Shown here: piece by piece, positions 17,675 to 27,293 of the stretch
Numbering within the stretch: the first letter of the stretch is position 1
How the letters are laid out: each line of letters starts with the position of its first letter
NCBI GenBank assembly: GCA_030949705.1
Contig: JAUZSF010000004.1
Coordinates: 136,524 to 200,523, forward strand
Source: Robiginitomaculum sp.
GTDB taxonomy: Bacteria; Pseudomonadota; Alphaproteobacteria; Caulobacterales; Maricaulaceae
Direction of reading: 5' to 3'
DNA length: 64,000 nt
The notes under the pieces: generated by a model
Told to the model about the DNA's origin: nothing
The model's database searches: none
What the model saw: only the letters and a program-made list of their open reading frames with translations
Translations under genes and position numbers: made by a program

Positions 17675-20398
17675 TCAGGAAGCCACTTTACCATGACAAT
17701 GCTTGTATTTGCGCCCTGATCCGCACGGGCAGGCCGCATTGCGTGATACCCGGCCCCAGGTGGCCGGATCTTTCGGGTCCAGCACGGCTGCGGCCTGACG
17801 TCCACGGGTGGGCTCCAGCCGCACCCCCAGACCACCGCCTTCAGCATCAAGGTCCGAATGGCTTTCCACCGTATTTTCGGGCACCTGCAATTGCAGGTCT
17901 TCTGGCTCCAGACGCAAATTCTGATAACTCATGGTAATTTTGGTTACGGTTTCGCGCAGTTCGGTCAGCAGGTTTTCAAACAGCGAGAACGCCTCGGTTT
18001 TAAATTCATTAAGCGGATCACGCTGGGCATAGCTGCGCAAATGTACAACCGAGCGCAAATGATCAATGTTTTGCAAGTGCTCGCGCCAGTGCTGGTCCAC
18101 CACCTGCAACAATACCTGTTTTTCAATATGGCGCAGGCGCTCTGAGGTCAGATTGGCGGCGATTTGCGCATAGGTCTTGTCGGCCAGAGCAATAATGCGT
18201 TCCTGAATTTCTTCGTTGGCGGTACCTTCTTCCTTGGTCCACTCATCAACGGGCAGATCCATGCTCAGGAGTTCCTGCAATTTTTCTTTCAGACCCTGCA
18301 CATCCCATTGATCGGCCAGGGCCTTTTCTGGAATATACTCGTTGATCAGGTCTTCTATGGCCTCGGCGCGCATATCATTGATCACATCGGAAACATCTTC
18401 GGAGGTCATGAAGTCGCGACGTTGTTCAAAGATGGCCTTGCGCTGGTCATTGACCACATCATCATATTTGAGAACGTTTTTACGAATCTCAAAATTGCGC
18501 GCTTCGACCTTTTTCTGCGAGGTCTCCAATGCCTTGTTCATCCAGGGGTGGGCAATGGCCTCGCCTTCCTGAAGCCCTAGGGTACGCATGATCCCGTCCA
18601 TGCGCTCAGGCGCAAAGATACGCATCAGATCATCTTCGACCGAAACATAGAATTTGGACCGTCCCGGATCGCCCTGTCGTCCGGTACGGCCGCGCAATTG
18701 GTTGTCAATGCGGCGGCTTTCATGGCGTTCGGTGGCCAGTACATAAAGACCACCGGCCTTTAGGACCACCTCTCTGGCAGCGGCAATCTGTTCTTCGATC
18801 TGAGTGCGCTTTTTCTCGATCTGTTTTTCATCGGGCTCCTTGCCCTTGGCCCGCTCGGCCTCGATCCAGTCGTTCAGCAGCATTTCCGCATTGCCGCCCA
18901 GCTGAATATCCGTACCCCGGCCCGCCATGTTGGTGGCAATGGTAACCGCGCCCGGGGCACCGGCCTGAGCCACAATCTGGGCTTCCTGCTCGTGATAACG
19001 GGCATTCAGCACCTTGTGTTTAATCTTTTCTTTTTTGAAAATTTCCGACAGTACTTCGGATTTTTCAATCGAGGCCGTGCCCACCAGAATTGGCTGATTG
19101 CGGGCTGTGGATTCTTTTACATCCTTAACAATGGCCGCGTATTTTTCCTTGGCTGTACGGTACAGCTCATCATCGTCATCGATACGCTGAACCGGCTTGT
19201 TGGTGGGAATATCAATCACATCCAGCTTGTAGATATTTTCAAATTCTGCCGCTTCAGTCATGGCCGTGCCGGTCATGCCCGCCAGTTTTTCATAAAGGCG
19301 GAAATAGTTCTGGAAGGTGATCGAGGCCAATGTCACGTTTTCAGGCTGAATTTCGACTTGTTCCTTGGCTTCAATGGCCTGGTGCAGACCTTCGGACAGG
19401 CGCCGACCTTCCATCATCCGGCCGGTAAATTCGTCGATCAGCATCACCTTGCCGTCTTTGACGATATAGTCCTTGTCATTGGTGTAGAGCTTGTGCGCCC
19501 GCAAGGCCTGATTAACGTGGTGCACCACCGAGACATTGCCAATGTCATACAGGTCACCCTCGATCAGGCCTTTTTCGATCAGCACTTTTTCAATTTTCTC
19601 ATTGCCCTCTTCGGTCAGGGCAATCGAGCGCTGTTTTTCATCCAGTTCAAAATCACCATCATCCAACAATGGCATCAGGGAATCGATGGTCTGGTAAAAC
19701 TCGGTGCGATCTTCGGTGGGGCCGGAAATAATCAGCGGCGTGCGCGCTTCATCGATCAGGATGGAATCAACCTCATCGACAATGGCGTAATAATGTCCAC
19801 GCTGGCACATGTCTTCCAGCGAGTATTTCATATTGTCGCGCAGATAATCAAAGCCAAATTCGTTATTGGTACCATAGGTGACATCACAGGCGTAATTTTC
19901 CTTACGCTCCGGATCGGTCAGCCCGTGCACAATACAGCCCGTGGTCAGCCCCAAAAAACTGTAAATCTGTCCCATCCATTTGGCATCACGACTGGCCAGA
20001 TAATCATTGACCGTCACCACATGCACACCCTTGCCCGGAATGGCATTCAAATAAACCGCCAGAGTGGCCACCAGGGTTTTACCCTCGCCGGTACGCATTT
20101 CGGCAATATTGCCTTCGTGCAAAACGATGCCGCCCATCAATTGCACATCATAATGGCGCTGACCCAGGGTTCGCTTGGCCGCCTCACGCACGGCGGCAAA
20201 GGCTTCGGGAAGCAGCTGGTCCAGCGTCTCTCCCTTTTCAAAACGTTCGCGGAACTCTTTGGTTTTGGCCCCGATTGCCTCATCGCTCAAACGCTCGTAT
20301 TCGCTCTCCAGCGCGTTGATCTGCTCTACGCGCGGCAACATGCGGCGCACCACACGTTCATTGGAAGAGCCAAAAATTTTACGGACAATGTTCAACAT
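17675..20398 (-). CDS. secA: Preprotein translocase ATPase SecA
   Basis: 907 residues. Walker [15 protein letters not shown], Walker [17 protein letters not shown], the preprotein cross-linking and helical scaffold regions, [10 protein letters not shown] and [11 protein letters not shown] are all conserved. The C terminus carries the zinc-binding SEC-C motif [14 protein letters not shown] used for SecB and lipid contacts. The start is ATG 20398 ([11 protein letters not shown]); the frame is open a few codons further. It is transcribed divergently from a lipoprotein parvulin, with 165 bases between. Confidence 0.97.
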   Translation of the reverse strand: MLNIVRKIFGSSNERVVRRMLPRVEQINALESEYERLSDEAIGAKTKEFRERFEKGETLDQLLPEAFAAVREAAKRTLGQRHYDVQLMGGIVLHEGNIAEMRTGEGKTLVATLAVYLNAIPGKGVHVVTVNDYLASRDAKWMGQIYSFLGLTTGCIVHGLTDPERKENYACDVTYGTNNEFGFDYLRDNMKYSLEDMCQRGHYYAIVDEVDSILIDEARTPLIISGPTEDRTEFYQTIDSLMPLLDDGDFELDEKQRSIALTEEGNEKIEKVLIEKGLIEGDLYDIGNVSVVHHVNQALRAHKLYTNDKDYIVKDGKVMLIDEFTGRMMEGRRLSEGLHQAIEAKEQVEIQPENVTLASITFQNYFRLYEKLAGMTGTAMTEAAEFENIYKLDVIDIPTNKPVQRIDDDDELYRTAKEKYAAIVKDVKESTARNQPILVGTASIEKSEVLSEIFKKEKIKHKVLNARYHEQEAQIVAQAGAPGAVTIATNMAGRGTDIQLGGNAEMLLNDWIEAERAKGKEPDEKQIEKKRTQIEEQIAAAREVVLKAGGLYVLATERHESRRIDNQLRGRTGRQGDPGRSKFYVSVEDDLMRIFAPERMDGIMRTLGLQEGEAIAHPWMNKALETSQKKVEARNFEIRKNVLKYDDVVNDQRKAIFEQRRDFMTSEDVSDVINDMRAEAIEDLINEYIPEKALADQWDVQGLKEKLQELLSMDLPVDEWTKEEGTANEEIQERIIALADKTYAQIAANLTSERLRHIEKQVLLQVVDQHWREHLQNIDHLRSVVHLRSYAQRDPLNEFKTEAFSLFENLLTELRETVTKITMSYQNLRLEPEDLQLQVPENTVESHSDLDAEGGGLGVRLEPTRGRQAAAVLDPKDPATWGRVSRNAACPCGSGRKYKHCHGKVAS

Positions 20399-20563
20399 GA
20401 CAAAAGGACTCAAATAATACCTGGGGCGCGAAGGTATGGGTGTATAGACAAAGGCTGTATACCTTGCAGCATACGCATGGCTGACTTAAGGACGGTGACG
20501 GTACGTGTCAACGCGCGCACCTGAAGACGGATTTGTTTTTAGCTCATTTTTTGGAGAGGTTTC

Positions 20564-21502
20564 ATGCCCAGCCTGCCAAACAGCCCCCTTAAACTCTGCC
20601 TGCTTTTGGTGTTAACAGGCCTGCTCAGTGCCTGTGGCGGCGGCGGCAGTGGCGGTAAAGATGAATTTGGCAGTGCCCGCGAGCGCGCTGGCGATGAGGC
20701 CATTGCCCGGGTAAACGGCACCACCATATACGCCTCGGACATTGCCAGAGAAGCCGCGGCGCAAAAACTGATCCGCATTGGCGATCCGCTGCCCAAGGGT
20801 TCAGACACCTATAAACAGGTGCTGGACGATCTGGTGGATCAACGCCTGCTGGCTCTGGAGGCGGTGCGTCGGGGACTGGATCGCGATGGTGAGGCAAAAC
20901 GACGCTTGCAGGCCGCCCGGGAACGCATATTGGGCAACATATTGGTGGAAAATGCGATCTCCAAGGCGGTAACGGATGAGGCCATCCGGCGCATGTATGA
21001 GGAACAGGCCAAACTCTCGCCGCCGGGCCAGGAAGTGCGCGCGCGCCACATACTGGTAAAAACCAAGGCCGAGGCCGAAGCGATCATTGCACAGCTTAAG
21101 AACGGTGCTGACTTTGCCAAACTGGCACTGGAAAAATCCATCGACCCCGGCAGTCGCCTGGAGGGTGGCGAGCTTGGCTATTTTTCCCAAGATGCCATGG
21201 TCGAACCCTTTGCCAAAGCCGCCTTCGCTCTCAAAAAAGGGGAAATTTCAGAGCCTGTGCAAACGGAATTTGGCTGGCATGTCATTCAGGTCGAAGCCCG
21301 GCGCAAACAGGCCCCGCCCAGTTTTGACGAAATGCGCCCGCGGATTGTGCGTTTTATGACCTTTGATGAAATTCAAAAACTGATCACCCAATTGCGAATG
21401 GCCGCCATTGTCGAACGCGATGACACGCCCAAAGAAACAGAGGCGCCGATGCCTGTAGATGGAAAAAACAAGGCCGAAGCCGATGACGCCGCAACGCCAT
21501 AG
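20564..21502 (+). CDS. Lipoprotein peptidyl-prolyl cis-trans isomerase (PpiC/parvulin type)
   Basis: 312 residues. The signal peptide ends in the lipobox LLSAC (Cys27), followed by a Gly/Ser linker. Residues about 45-130 are SurA-N-like helices; residues about 150-250 form a parvulin domain (RARHILVKTKAEAEAI, LEGGELGYFSQDAMVEPFAKAAFAL, TEFGWHVIQVE). It probably folds outer-membrane proteins in the periplasm while tethered to a membrane. GGAGAGG precedes the start. In many relatives argJ separates this gene from mutT; here mutT follows after 53 bases. Confidence 0.88.
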   Translation: MPSLPNSPLKLCLLLVLTGLLSACGGGGSGGKDEFGSARERAGDEAIARVNGTTIYASDIAREAAAQKLIRIGDPLPKGSDTYKQVLDDLVDQRLLALEAVRRGLDRDGEAKRRLQAARERILGNILVENAISKAVTDEAIRRMYEEQAKLSPPGQEVRARHILVKTKAEAEAIIAQLKNGADFAKLALEKSIDPGSRLEGGELGYFSQDAMVEPFAKAAFALKKGEISEPVQTEFGWHVIQVEARRKQAPPSFDEMRPRIVRFMTFDEIQKLITQLRMAAIVERDDTPKETEAPMPVDGKNKAEADDAATP

Positions 21503-21555
21503 CCATACGCCTTATTAATTTTTTTAGGATAGTTATTGTTACAGGACAAAGCCCG

Positions 21556-21960
21556 ATGAAATGTTTGCTGGTGGCGGCATGTGCCCTGATTGACCGCGAT
21601 GGTCGCATTTTGTTGGCCAAACGGCCGGCGGGCAAAGACCATGCCGGGCTTTGGGAATTTCCGGGGGGGAAGGTTGAAAACGGCGAAACTACAGAACAGG
21701 CGCTGGTGCGAGAACTTCGCGAAGAACTGGGCGTTGAGCCTTGTGAGAGCTGTCTGCAACCTTTTGCCTTTGCAACCCATACTCAGGATGATCAACACCT
21801 GCTTATGCCGCTTTATGTCTGTCGCCAATGGGATGGCTTTGTACGGCCTCATGAAGGGCAGGAAATTAAATGGGTACGTCCCCAGGACCTCTTCGGACTT
21901 TCCATGCCGCCCGTGGACCTGCCACTGGCCGCTGAAATCAGGGATCGGTTAAAGCAATGA
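21556..21960 (+). CDS. mutT: 8-oxo-dGTP diphosphatase MutT
   Basis: 134 residues. The Nudix box GGKVENGETTEQALVRELRE and ELGVE is complete, preceded by LLAKRPAGKDHAGLWEFPGG, typical of MutT. It hydrolyses oxidised dGTP to protect against mutation. Its stop overlaps the start of a Flp pilin gene (ATGA). Confidence 0.92.
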   Translation: MKCLLVAACALIDRDGRILLAKRPAGKDHAGLWEFPGGKVENGETTEQALVRELREELGVEPCESCLQPFAFATHTQDDQHLLMPLYVCRQWDGFVRPHEGQEIKWVRPQDLFGLSMPPVDLPLAAEIRDRLKQ

Positions 21961-22136
21961 AAATGCAAACCTTTATTAAACGCCTCTATGCTGATCAACG
22001 GGGAGCCACGGCGATCGAATATGCCCTGATCCTGTCGCTGATGTTTTTGGTTATCCTGGCTTCCCTGACGGTGTTTTCCGATAATATCAAAGCCATGTTC
22101 CAGGCCGTCTCCGCCGCCATAACCAAAGCAGGCTAA
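21957..22136 (+). CDS. Flp-type IVb pilin subunit
   Basis: 59 residues. After a basic leader comes the prepilin peptidase motif GATAIEYALIL; cleavage after Gly would expose ATAIEYA, with the invariant Glu5-Tyr6. The hydrophobic helix LSLMFLVILASLTVF follows. Flp/Fap pilins form Tad pili used in surface adhesion. The gene is coupled to mutT by ATGA and converges on the methyltransferase with four shared bases. No cpa/tad genes are nearby, so secretion must depend on a distant tad locus, if one exists. Confidence 0.88.
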   Translation: MKMQTFIKRLYADQRGATAIEYALILSLMFLVILASLTVFSDNIKAMFQAVSAAITKAG

Positions 22137-22951
22137 CGGGATTTGTTTTTGGGTGGCTGACCAAAAACCTCGTGCAGTGATATTTGTGCACTGCCGGGTT
22201 TAAGGGGTTTTTGCTGGCTTTCATGGGGCGCCCAGCCACACATATGCACAATTTCAAAACTGGCGGCCAGGCGCCCGTCTTTGGTGCCAAACCGTTCCCG
22301 GTAAATCTCTTCGGTTCGGTCCAGCACGTCCCGGCGCAAGGGCCGCACCGGCCCGGCCATTGGGTTGCTTTGCCCCATACCACGCAGATCATGCATCAGA
22401 TCCAGTACCGAGCCATAGCGCACCGTTATCCGGTCCACATCCACCACAGGCAGGGCAAAACCGGCACTTTGCATTAGGCCGCCCAGCGCCTTGATTTCGG
22501 CAAAGGGGATAATCCGCGCCTGCGCACCGCCGCAACATTCGCTTTCGGCCTGCAATAAGGACGCCCGCAATTCGTGCAGAGTGCGTTCCCCAAAGAGCGC
22601 ACCCAAAAACAACCCATCAGGCCGCAGGCTTTGTAAAACGGTGCGCAAAGCACCAGGCAGGTCGTTCTCCAAATGCAGATGCATCAGGCTGATCACCAGA
22701 TCCTGGCTTTGCGCGGTCATTGTCGGGATTTCTGTTTTTTCTTCTATAAACGCCGGCAGACCGGCGAGGTCTGGCGCATACGGATTGACCAAAACACCGG
22801 TTTCAAAGGTCCGGGTGACACTGTCCAGACGGTTCAACACATCCTCCCAGGCCCGCTGGCTCAAAAAAGAGTGATCGCCAAGACGTTGGCGCGCCCTTGC
22901 GCGATAGCGCCCAATGCGTGCAGAATCAAAAAGCAGTGCCGGTTGTGTCAT
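22133..22951 (-). CDS. SAM-dependent methyltransferase, NDUFAF5/BioC-like
   Basis: 272 residues from ATG 22951 (MTQPALLFD); the open frame extends upstream into comF and is not used. A class I methyltransferase fold is suggested by the order of segments: DLVISLMHLHLENDLPGAL, LRPDGLFLGALFGERTL and the C-terminal AASFEIVHMCGWAP. The glycine loop of motif I is poorly conserved, as in NDUFAF5-like alphaproteobacterial proteins. In mitochondria the relative modifies a complex I subunit; the bacterial role is not established. It is divergent from comF, with start codons only 24 bases apart. Confidence 0.72.
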   Translation of the reverse strand: MTQPALLFDSARIGRYRARARQRLGDHSFLSQRAWEDVLNRLDSVTRTFETGVLVNPYAPDLAGLPAFIEEKTEIPTMTAQSQDLVISLMHLHLENDLPGALRTVLQSLRPDGLFLGALFGERTLHELRASLLQAESECCGGAQARIIPFAEIKALGGLMQSAGFALPVVDVDRITVRYGSVLDLMHDLRGMGQSNPMAGPVRPLRRDVLDRTEEIYRERFGTKDGRLAASFEIVHMCGWAPHESQQKPLKPGSAQISLHEVFGQPPKNKSR

Positions 22952-22975
22952 GGGGGAAAGGTCGGTCTCTTCATC

Positions 22976-23728
22976 ATGTTTGGCAAGACCCTGAACCATA
23001 TTGGCCGAAGTGTGCTGGATGCCCTGTTGCCGCCCATCTGTCCAGTGACCAAAGAAATTGTCGATGCGCCCGGCGCGCTTTCGGCCACCGTATGGGCAGG
23101 GCTGGAATTTATTGGTGATCAGGTCTGTGCTGCCTGTGGCCATCCCTTTGACTATGCGGGCTATGAGGGACAGTTATGTGGGGCCTGCGAAGCCAAGCGC
23201 CCACCCATTGCCCGCACCCGCTCAGCATTGGTTTACAATGACATCAGCCGGGCGCTGATCCTGGCCCTCAAGCATGGCGGCCATACCGATGGGGTGGCCC
23301 GTATGGCGGACTGGATGGCCATGGCGGGGGAACCCTTGCTGGCGGACCCGGTGATGATCGTGCCCGTGCCCTTGCATTGGCGACGCCGTATCAAGCGGCG
23401 GTTTAATCAATCTTCCCTTTTGGGGCGCGCGCTGGCCAAACGCCATGATCTGGCGTTCTGTCCACAGCTGTTGGATCGGGCGCGGCACACCCCGACACAG
23501 GCCGGGCGCAATGCCCGGGCGCGCCATCGTAATGTCACCGGCGCGTTTCGGGTGCCAGACAAATATCGCGAACATCTTAAGGGCGCGCACATCCTTCTGA
23601 TTGATGATGTGCGTACCACCGGGGCCACATTGAATGCCTGTGCCCGTCCTTTGCTGGCCGCTGGCTGCGCTCAGGTGGAAGCGCTGACCCTTGCCCGTAT
23701 TGTCAAACCGGCAGAGGCCATTACATAG
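22976..23728 (+). CDS. ComF family phosphoribosyltransferase-like protein
   Basis: 250 residues. The N-terminal zinc ribbon has paired cysteines (CAACG, CGACE). The C-terminal phosphoribosyltransferase domain has VPVPLHWRRRIKRRFNQS and the PRPP loop LLIDDVRTTGATLNAC. ComF proteins act in DNA uptake, where ComFC helps the ComFA helicase. The start is ATG 22976, just after the divergent methyltransferase start. grxC follows 23 bases later. Confidence 0.88.
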   Translation: MFGKTLNHIGRSVLDALLPPICPVTKEIVDAPGALSATVWAGLEFIGDQVCAACGHPFDYAGYEGQLCGACEAKRPPIARTRSALVYNDISRALILALKHGGHTDGVARMADWMAMAGEPLLADPVMIVPVPLHWRRRIKRRFNQSSLLGRALAKRHDLAFCPQLLDRARHTPTQAGRNARARHRNVTGAFRVPDKYREHLKGAHILLIDDVRTTGATLNACARPLLAAGCAQVEALTLARIVKPAEAIT

Positions 23729-23751
23729 AGGGCAAACCCGCAGGAACCAAT

Positions 23752-24018
23752 ATGACCAAAGTCACCGTATATACCACTGCCTTTTGCCCCTATTGCATTC
23801 GGGCGCTTTCGCTCTTGCGCAAAAAGAAAGGCATAGAGGTCGAAGAAATCAACGCCGGGTTCAGCCCCAAAAAGCGCGCTGAAATGCTGGCGCGCTCCAA
23901 TGGCGGCTATACCTATCCCCAGATTTTTGTCGGCGATACGCATATTGGTGGCTGTGATGACATGATGGCGCTGGAACGGGCCGGCAAGCTGGATGCGATA
24001 TTGGCCAATGGCGGCTAA
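23752..24018 (+). CDS. grxC: Glutaredoxin 3
   Basis: 88 residues with the dithiol site Cys12-Pro-Tyr-Cys15 in TAFCPYC, the cis-Pro loop TYPQIFVGD and the GSH-binding GGCDDMMALE. It reduces protein disulfides and mixed disulfides with glutathione. It lies in a comF-grxC-amidase-DUF1178 operon, an order found widely in alphaproteobacteria, and overlaps the amidase start by 11 bases. Confidence 0.93.
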   Translation: MTKVTVYTTAFCPYCIRALSLLRKKKGIEVEEINAGFSPKKRAEMLARSNGGYTYPQIFVGDTHIGGCDDMMALERAGKLDAILANGG

Positions 24019-24835
24019 GTTTCCCATAGCGCTGGTACAAATGCGCGCCGGCACACAGCCAGCGCAGAACCTTATTGACGCCAGCGCCATGATCCGCGAG
24101 GCCGCCGCCAAAGGCGCGCAATTGGTGTGTACGCCGGAAAACACTCATCTGATTCAGAGTGATCGTTCTCTGTTTTTGCAAAATATCCATGCCGAAAAGG
24201 ACGAACCGGCGCTCACGGCCTTTTGTGATCTGGCAAAAGAACTGGGTATATTTTTGCTATTGGGCTCACTGGCCATCAAGCTCACGCCGGGCAAGGCGGC
24301 CAATCGCTCTTTTCTGATCAACCCCCAGGGCGAGATCGTGGCGCGCTATGACAAAATCCATCTTTTTGATGTGACCATTAATGACCGCGAAACCTGGCGC
24401 GAATCCGATTATTTTCGTGCCGGTTCCCGTGCCGTGATTACCCAAGCCGGGCCAGCGACGCTGGGGCTCAGCATTTGTTACGATCTGCGCTTTGCCACGC
24501 TTTATCGTTTGCTCGCCCAAAACGGGGCCAATGTGCTGACCGTGCCTTCGGCCTTTACCCGGGTCACCGGACGCGCCCATTGGGAAGTGTTGTTGCGGGC
24601 CCGCGCCATAGAATGCGGCGCCTATGTGTTGGCTCCGGCGCAAGGCGGCGTGCACGAGGACGGGCGGCGCACCTGGGGCCATTCCATGGTGGTGGATCCA
24701 TGGGGTGAAGTGATTGCCATACTGGATCATGATGCCCCGGGTGTGCTATTAGCCGACCTGGATTTGCAAAAGTGTGTAACCGTACGTCAACGCCTGCCAG
24801 CGTTGACGCTTGATGCAAAGTACGACCTGTCATGA
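24008..24835 (+). CDS. Carbon-nitrogen hydrolase (Nit-type amidase)
   Basis: 275 residues. The nitrilase-superfamily triad is visible: Glu in VCTPENTH, Lys in YDKIHLFDV and Cys in LSICYDLRF. Gene order and YDKIHLFDV most resemble the Nit1/Nit2 group, which hydrolyses omega-amides or deaminated glutathione; the neighbouring glutaredoxin agrees with a glutathione-repair role, but that is inference. Start ATG 24008 (MAAKFPIALVQM) overlaps grxC; the stop overlaps DUF1178 as ATGA. Confidence 0.87.
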   Translation: MAAKFPIALVQMRAGTQPAQNLIDASAMIREAAAKGAQLVCTPENTHLIQSDRSLFLQNIHAEKDEPALTAFCDLAKELGIFLLLGSLAIKLTPGKAANRSFLINPQGEIVARYDKIHLFDVTINDRETWRESDYFRAGSRAVITQAGPATLGLSICYDLRFATLYRLLAQNGANVLTVPSAFTRVTGRAHWEVLLRARAIECGAYVLAPAQGGVHEDGRRTWGHSMVVDPWGEVIAILDHDAPGVLLADLDLQKCVTVRQRLPALTLDAKYDLS

Positions 24836-25257
24836 TCCGCTATGCTCTTGTGTGTTCTTTAGGTCATGAGTTCGAGGCCTGGTTCTCAAACTCTGACGAT
24901 TATGAAATGCAAACCGGCAAAAAGCTGGTGTCCTGTCCGATCTGTGATGATGTCACCATCACCAAACAGATCATGGCCCCGGCCTTGGCAGGCACCCGGC
25001 GCAAGGCCGATGCAGACAAGGCACAGGCCTTTGCCGCCTTTGCTGGCAAGGTGCGTGAAAAAATCCGCGCCACCCATGACTATGTCGGTGATAAATTTGC
25101 CGACGAAGCCATCGCCATGCATCGGGGCGAAAAAGACGAAAAGCCGATTTATGGTGAAACCACACCCGATCAGGCCAAAGCCTTAGCAGAAGAAGGTGTG
25201 CCCGCGGCACCACTGCCCCCGGCCTTTGCGCCAACCCCGCCAAAGAAGCTGAATTAA
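24832..25257 (+). CDS. DUF1178 family protein
   Basis: 141 residues beginning MIRYALVCSLGHEFEAWF with a CPIC pair, the DUF1178 zinc-ribbon-like N terminus, and later KPIYGETTPDQAKALAEEGVP with a Pro-rich tail. Function is unknown. It is last in the comF-grxC-amidase operon (ATGA coupling) and converges, with four shared bases, on the opposite-strand operon that begins with moxR. Confidence 0.9.
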   Translation: MIRYALVCSLGHEFEAWFSNSDDYEMQTGKKLVSCPICDDVTITKQIMAPALAGTRRKADADKAQAFAAFAGKVREKIRATHDYVGDKFADEAIAMHRGEKDEKPIYGETTPDQAKALAEEGVPAAPLPPAFAPTPPKKLN

Positions 25258-27293
25258 CTGCGCCCTTCGCGCCACCACGCCCCGGCGGCAAGCCCCACCA
25301 GCACCAGCGCCATCAACAGGGCCGGCAAAGCCGGGCGGCGCTGTTCGCCGGTGACCACAAAGGCCTGATTGCGTTTCAGCCCCATCCAGGTGCGCCCTGC
25401 CTGGCGGTCCCGCGCGCCGGTACGGCGTATGGCAGGCAAAGACCCGGCCTCACGCAGGGCATAAATCCCGCCGCGGCTGTCCTCCACCAGGGGTTTGAGG
25501 GCTTTTACCGACGGGATCAGGTGTGCAAATTCCTTGGGATTGAGAGAGCCACCAGAGGCCACCGCCAGTAATTTGCCCGCCCGCACACTGTAAAGCCCGC
25601 TGGCCTTGGCGGGCATGGTGCCGGTGAATACGCCGGGGCCAGCAGGGATCAAAGGCACCTTGATCACACTGCCATCGGGGGCGGTAACTTCCACCGGGGC
25701 GGCTTCATCAGCCAGGGTGTGCTGGCGGATTTGCAATTCTCCCTGGAAGATTTTGGCACGCAGGGATTCTTCTTCCAGTTCCGGCTCTTTCATCAACCAG
25801 TGGGCAAGGCGGCGATACAGCTCCGCATGGGGGCCGCCACCATCAAAGCCACGCGCCCACAGCCATGCATGATCCGACATAAAGAGCGCCACCCGGCCCT
25901 TGCCAACGCGGTCCAGGATCATCAGGGGTTCGTCCTTGTCATCCGACAAAACAGCCGTGCCGGAAAAGGACGATGCCTCGATCCGCCGTCCCCAGCGGCC
26001 CCAGCTTTTGTCCAGAGACGCCAAGGGTGCCGTCACCGGATGACGGGTGCCCGCCTTGGTCACTTTGGGGCGATAGGCATGGGTATCGATCCGGCTTAAC
26101 GAGCGCGCTGGCAAAACCGATGACAAGGGCGTGCGCGCCAGCGAATACGGCCCGGCAAATTCCGGTCCGGCCACCACCAGCAAGGCCCCGCCCTTTTCCA
26201 CATAGCGGGCCACATTATCCAGATACAACATGGGCAATACGCCGCGCCGGGTATAGCGATCAAAAATAATCAGATCAAAACCGGTAAGCTTTTCCACAAA
26301 CAATTCGCGGGTGGGGAAGGCGATCAGCGCCATTTCATTGACCGGGGTGGGATCTATTTTCAACGGCGGGCGCAAAATGGTAAAATGCACCAGATCCACC
26401 GCGGGGTCGGATTTCAGAAGATTGCGCCATGACCGCACCCCGGCATAGGGCTCGCCGGTGACCAGCAGCACCCGCAAACGATCGCGAATACCGTTCACAT
26501 TCACCGCCGTGCGATTGTTGATCAGGGTCAGTTCTTCCTTGGCCGGGGCCACCTCGATCTCGACCACATTATCGCCGCGTTTTTCAATGGGCAGGCTGAC
26601 CCGGACATCCTTGCCCACGGCCACACGCACCCGCAGCGGCTTGCCCCCATCCACGCTTAACGACACCACCGCATCGCTGGCCGGGGTCTGCCCCTCGTCC
26701 TCGATATGGATGATAAACACCGCCATTTCCCCCACCAGGCCATAACGGGGTGCATTGATCACCCGCAAGGTACGGTCCCCATGATTGGGATTCCCCACCA
26801 TCAGGGCATGCACCGGCGCATCCGGGGTGGCCGATAAGGGCAGATCGTGGGCCAAACCATCGCTCAGCACCATTACCCCGGCCAGCCGCCCGGGCGGGGC
26901 CTTGGCAATGCCTTTTTGAATGGCGCTGAACAGGGCCGTGCCATCGCGCGAAGGCGATACGGTTTCCTCGATCAGTTCCAGCCCGGCATCGGCGGCGATT
27001 TTCTCTCTTATCTGGGCCGCCATAGTTTTGGCCAGAACGTCCCGGCCATCCAGCGTCATGCTTTCGCTGGTATCGGTGACCAGTACCGCCACATCGCTAA
27101 GCGGGTCTTTTTGTTGTTCCACCCAGATCGGATTGGCCAGCACCAGCGCCAGAACCGCCACCAGCGCAGCCCGCAGAAGACTGCCCCGCAATTTCAGGCC
27201 AAAGGCCAGCATGGAAAGCAGGATCAGCGCACCGCCAAGCCCGCCAATGAGCAGCGGGGGTAGCAGCGGATCAAAGAGTAATTGTCCGCTCAT
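25254..27293 (-). CDS. VWA/glutamine-amidotransferase-like membrane protein
   Basis: 679 residues, last gene of the moxR operon. N-terminal membrane helices (about 10-60) are followed by a von Willebrand A-like segment starting LVTDTSESM, where the MIDAS DxSxS appears as DTSES. A class I GATase-like region follows (GGALLVVAGPEFAGPYSL). A final helix and the short basic tail WWREGRS end the chain. The coding end overlaps DUF1178; the ATG overlaps the DUF4159 gene stop. Such proteins act with MoxR ATPases, probably in envelope assembly or stress, but no substrate is known. Confidence 0.75.
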   Translation of the reverse strand: MSGQLLFDPLLPPLLIGGLGGALILLSMLAFGLKLRGSLLRAALVAVLALVLANPIWVEQQKDPLSDVAVLVTDTSESMTLDGRDVLAKTMAAQIREKIAADAGLELIEETVSPSRDGTALFSAIQKGIAKAPPGRLAGVMVLSDGLAHDLPLSATPDAPVHALMVGNPNHGDRTLRVINAPRYGLVGEMAVFIIHIEDEGQTPASDAVVSLSVDGGKPLRVRVAVGKDVRVSLPIEKRGDNVVEIEVAPAKEELTLINNRTAVNVNGIRDRLRVLLVTGEPYAGVRSWRNLLKSDPAVDLVHFTILRPPLKIDPTPVNEMALIAFPTRELFVEKLTGFDLIIFDRYTRRGVLPMLYLDNVARYVEKGGALLVVAGPEFAGPYSLARTPLSSVLPARSLSRIDTHAYRPKVTKAGTRHPVTAPLASLDKSWGRWGRRIEASSFSGTAVLSDDKDEPLMILDRVGKGRVALFMSDHAWLWARGFDGGGPHAELYRRLAHWLMKEPELEEESLRAKIFQGELQIRQHTLADEAAPVEVTAPDGSVIKVPLIPAGPGVFTGTMPAKASGLYSVRAGKLLAVASGGSLNPKEFAHLIPSVKALKPLVEDSRGGIYALREAGSLPAIRRTGARDRQAGRTWMGLKRNQAFVVTGEQRRPALPALLMALVLVGLAAGAWWREGRS

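Noticed and set aside
18992..20524. A 510-codon open frame on the strand opposite secA
   Set aside because: It is a shadow of the highly conserved secA gene, has no start context and no recognisable domain.
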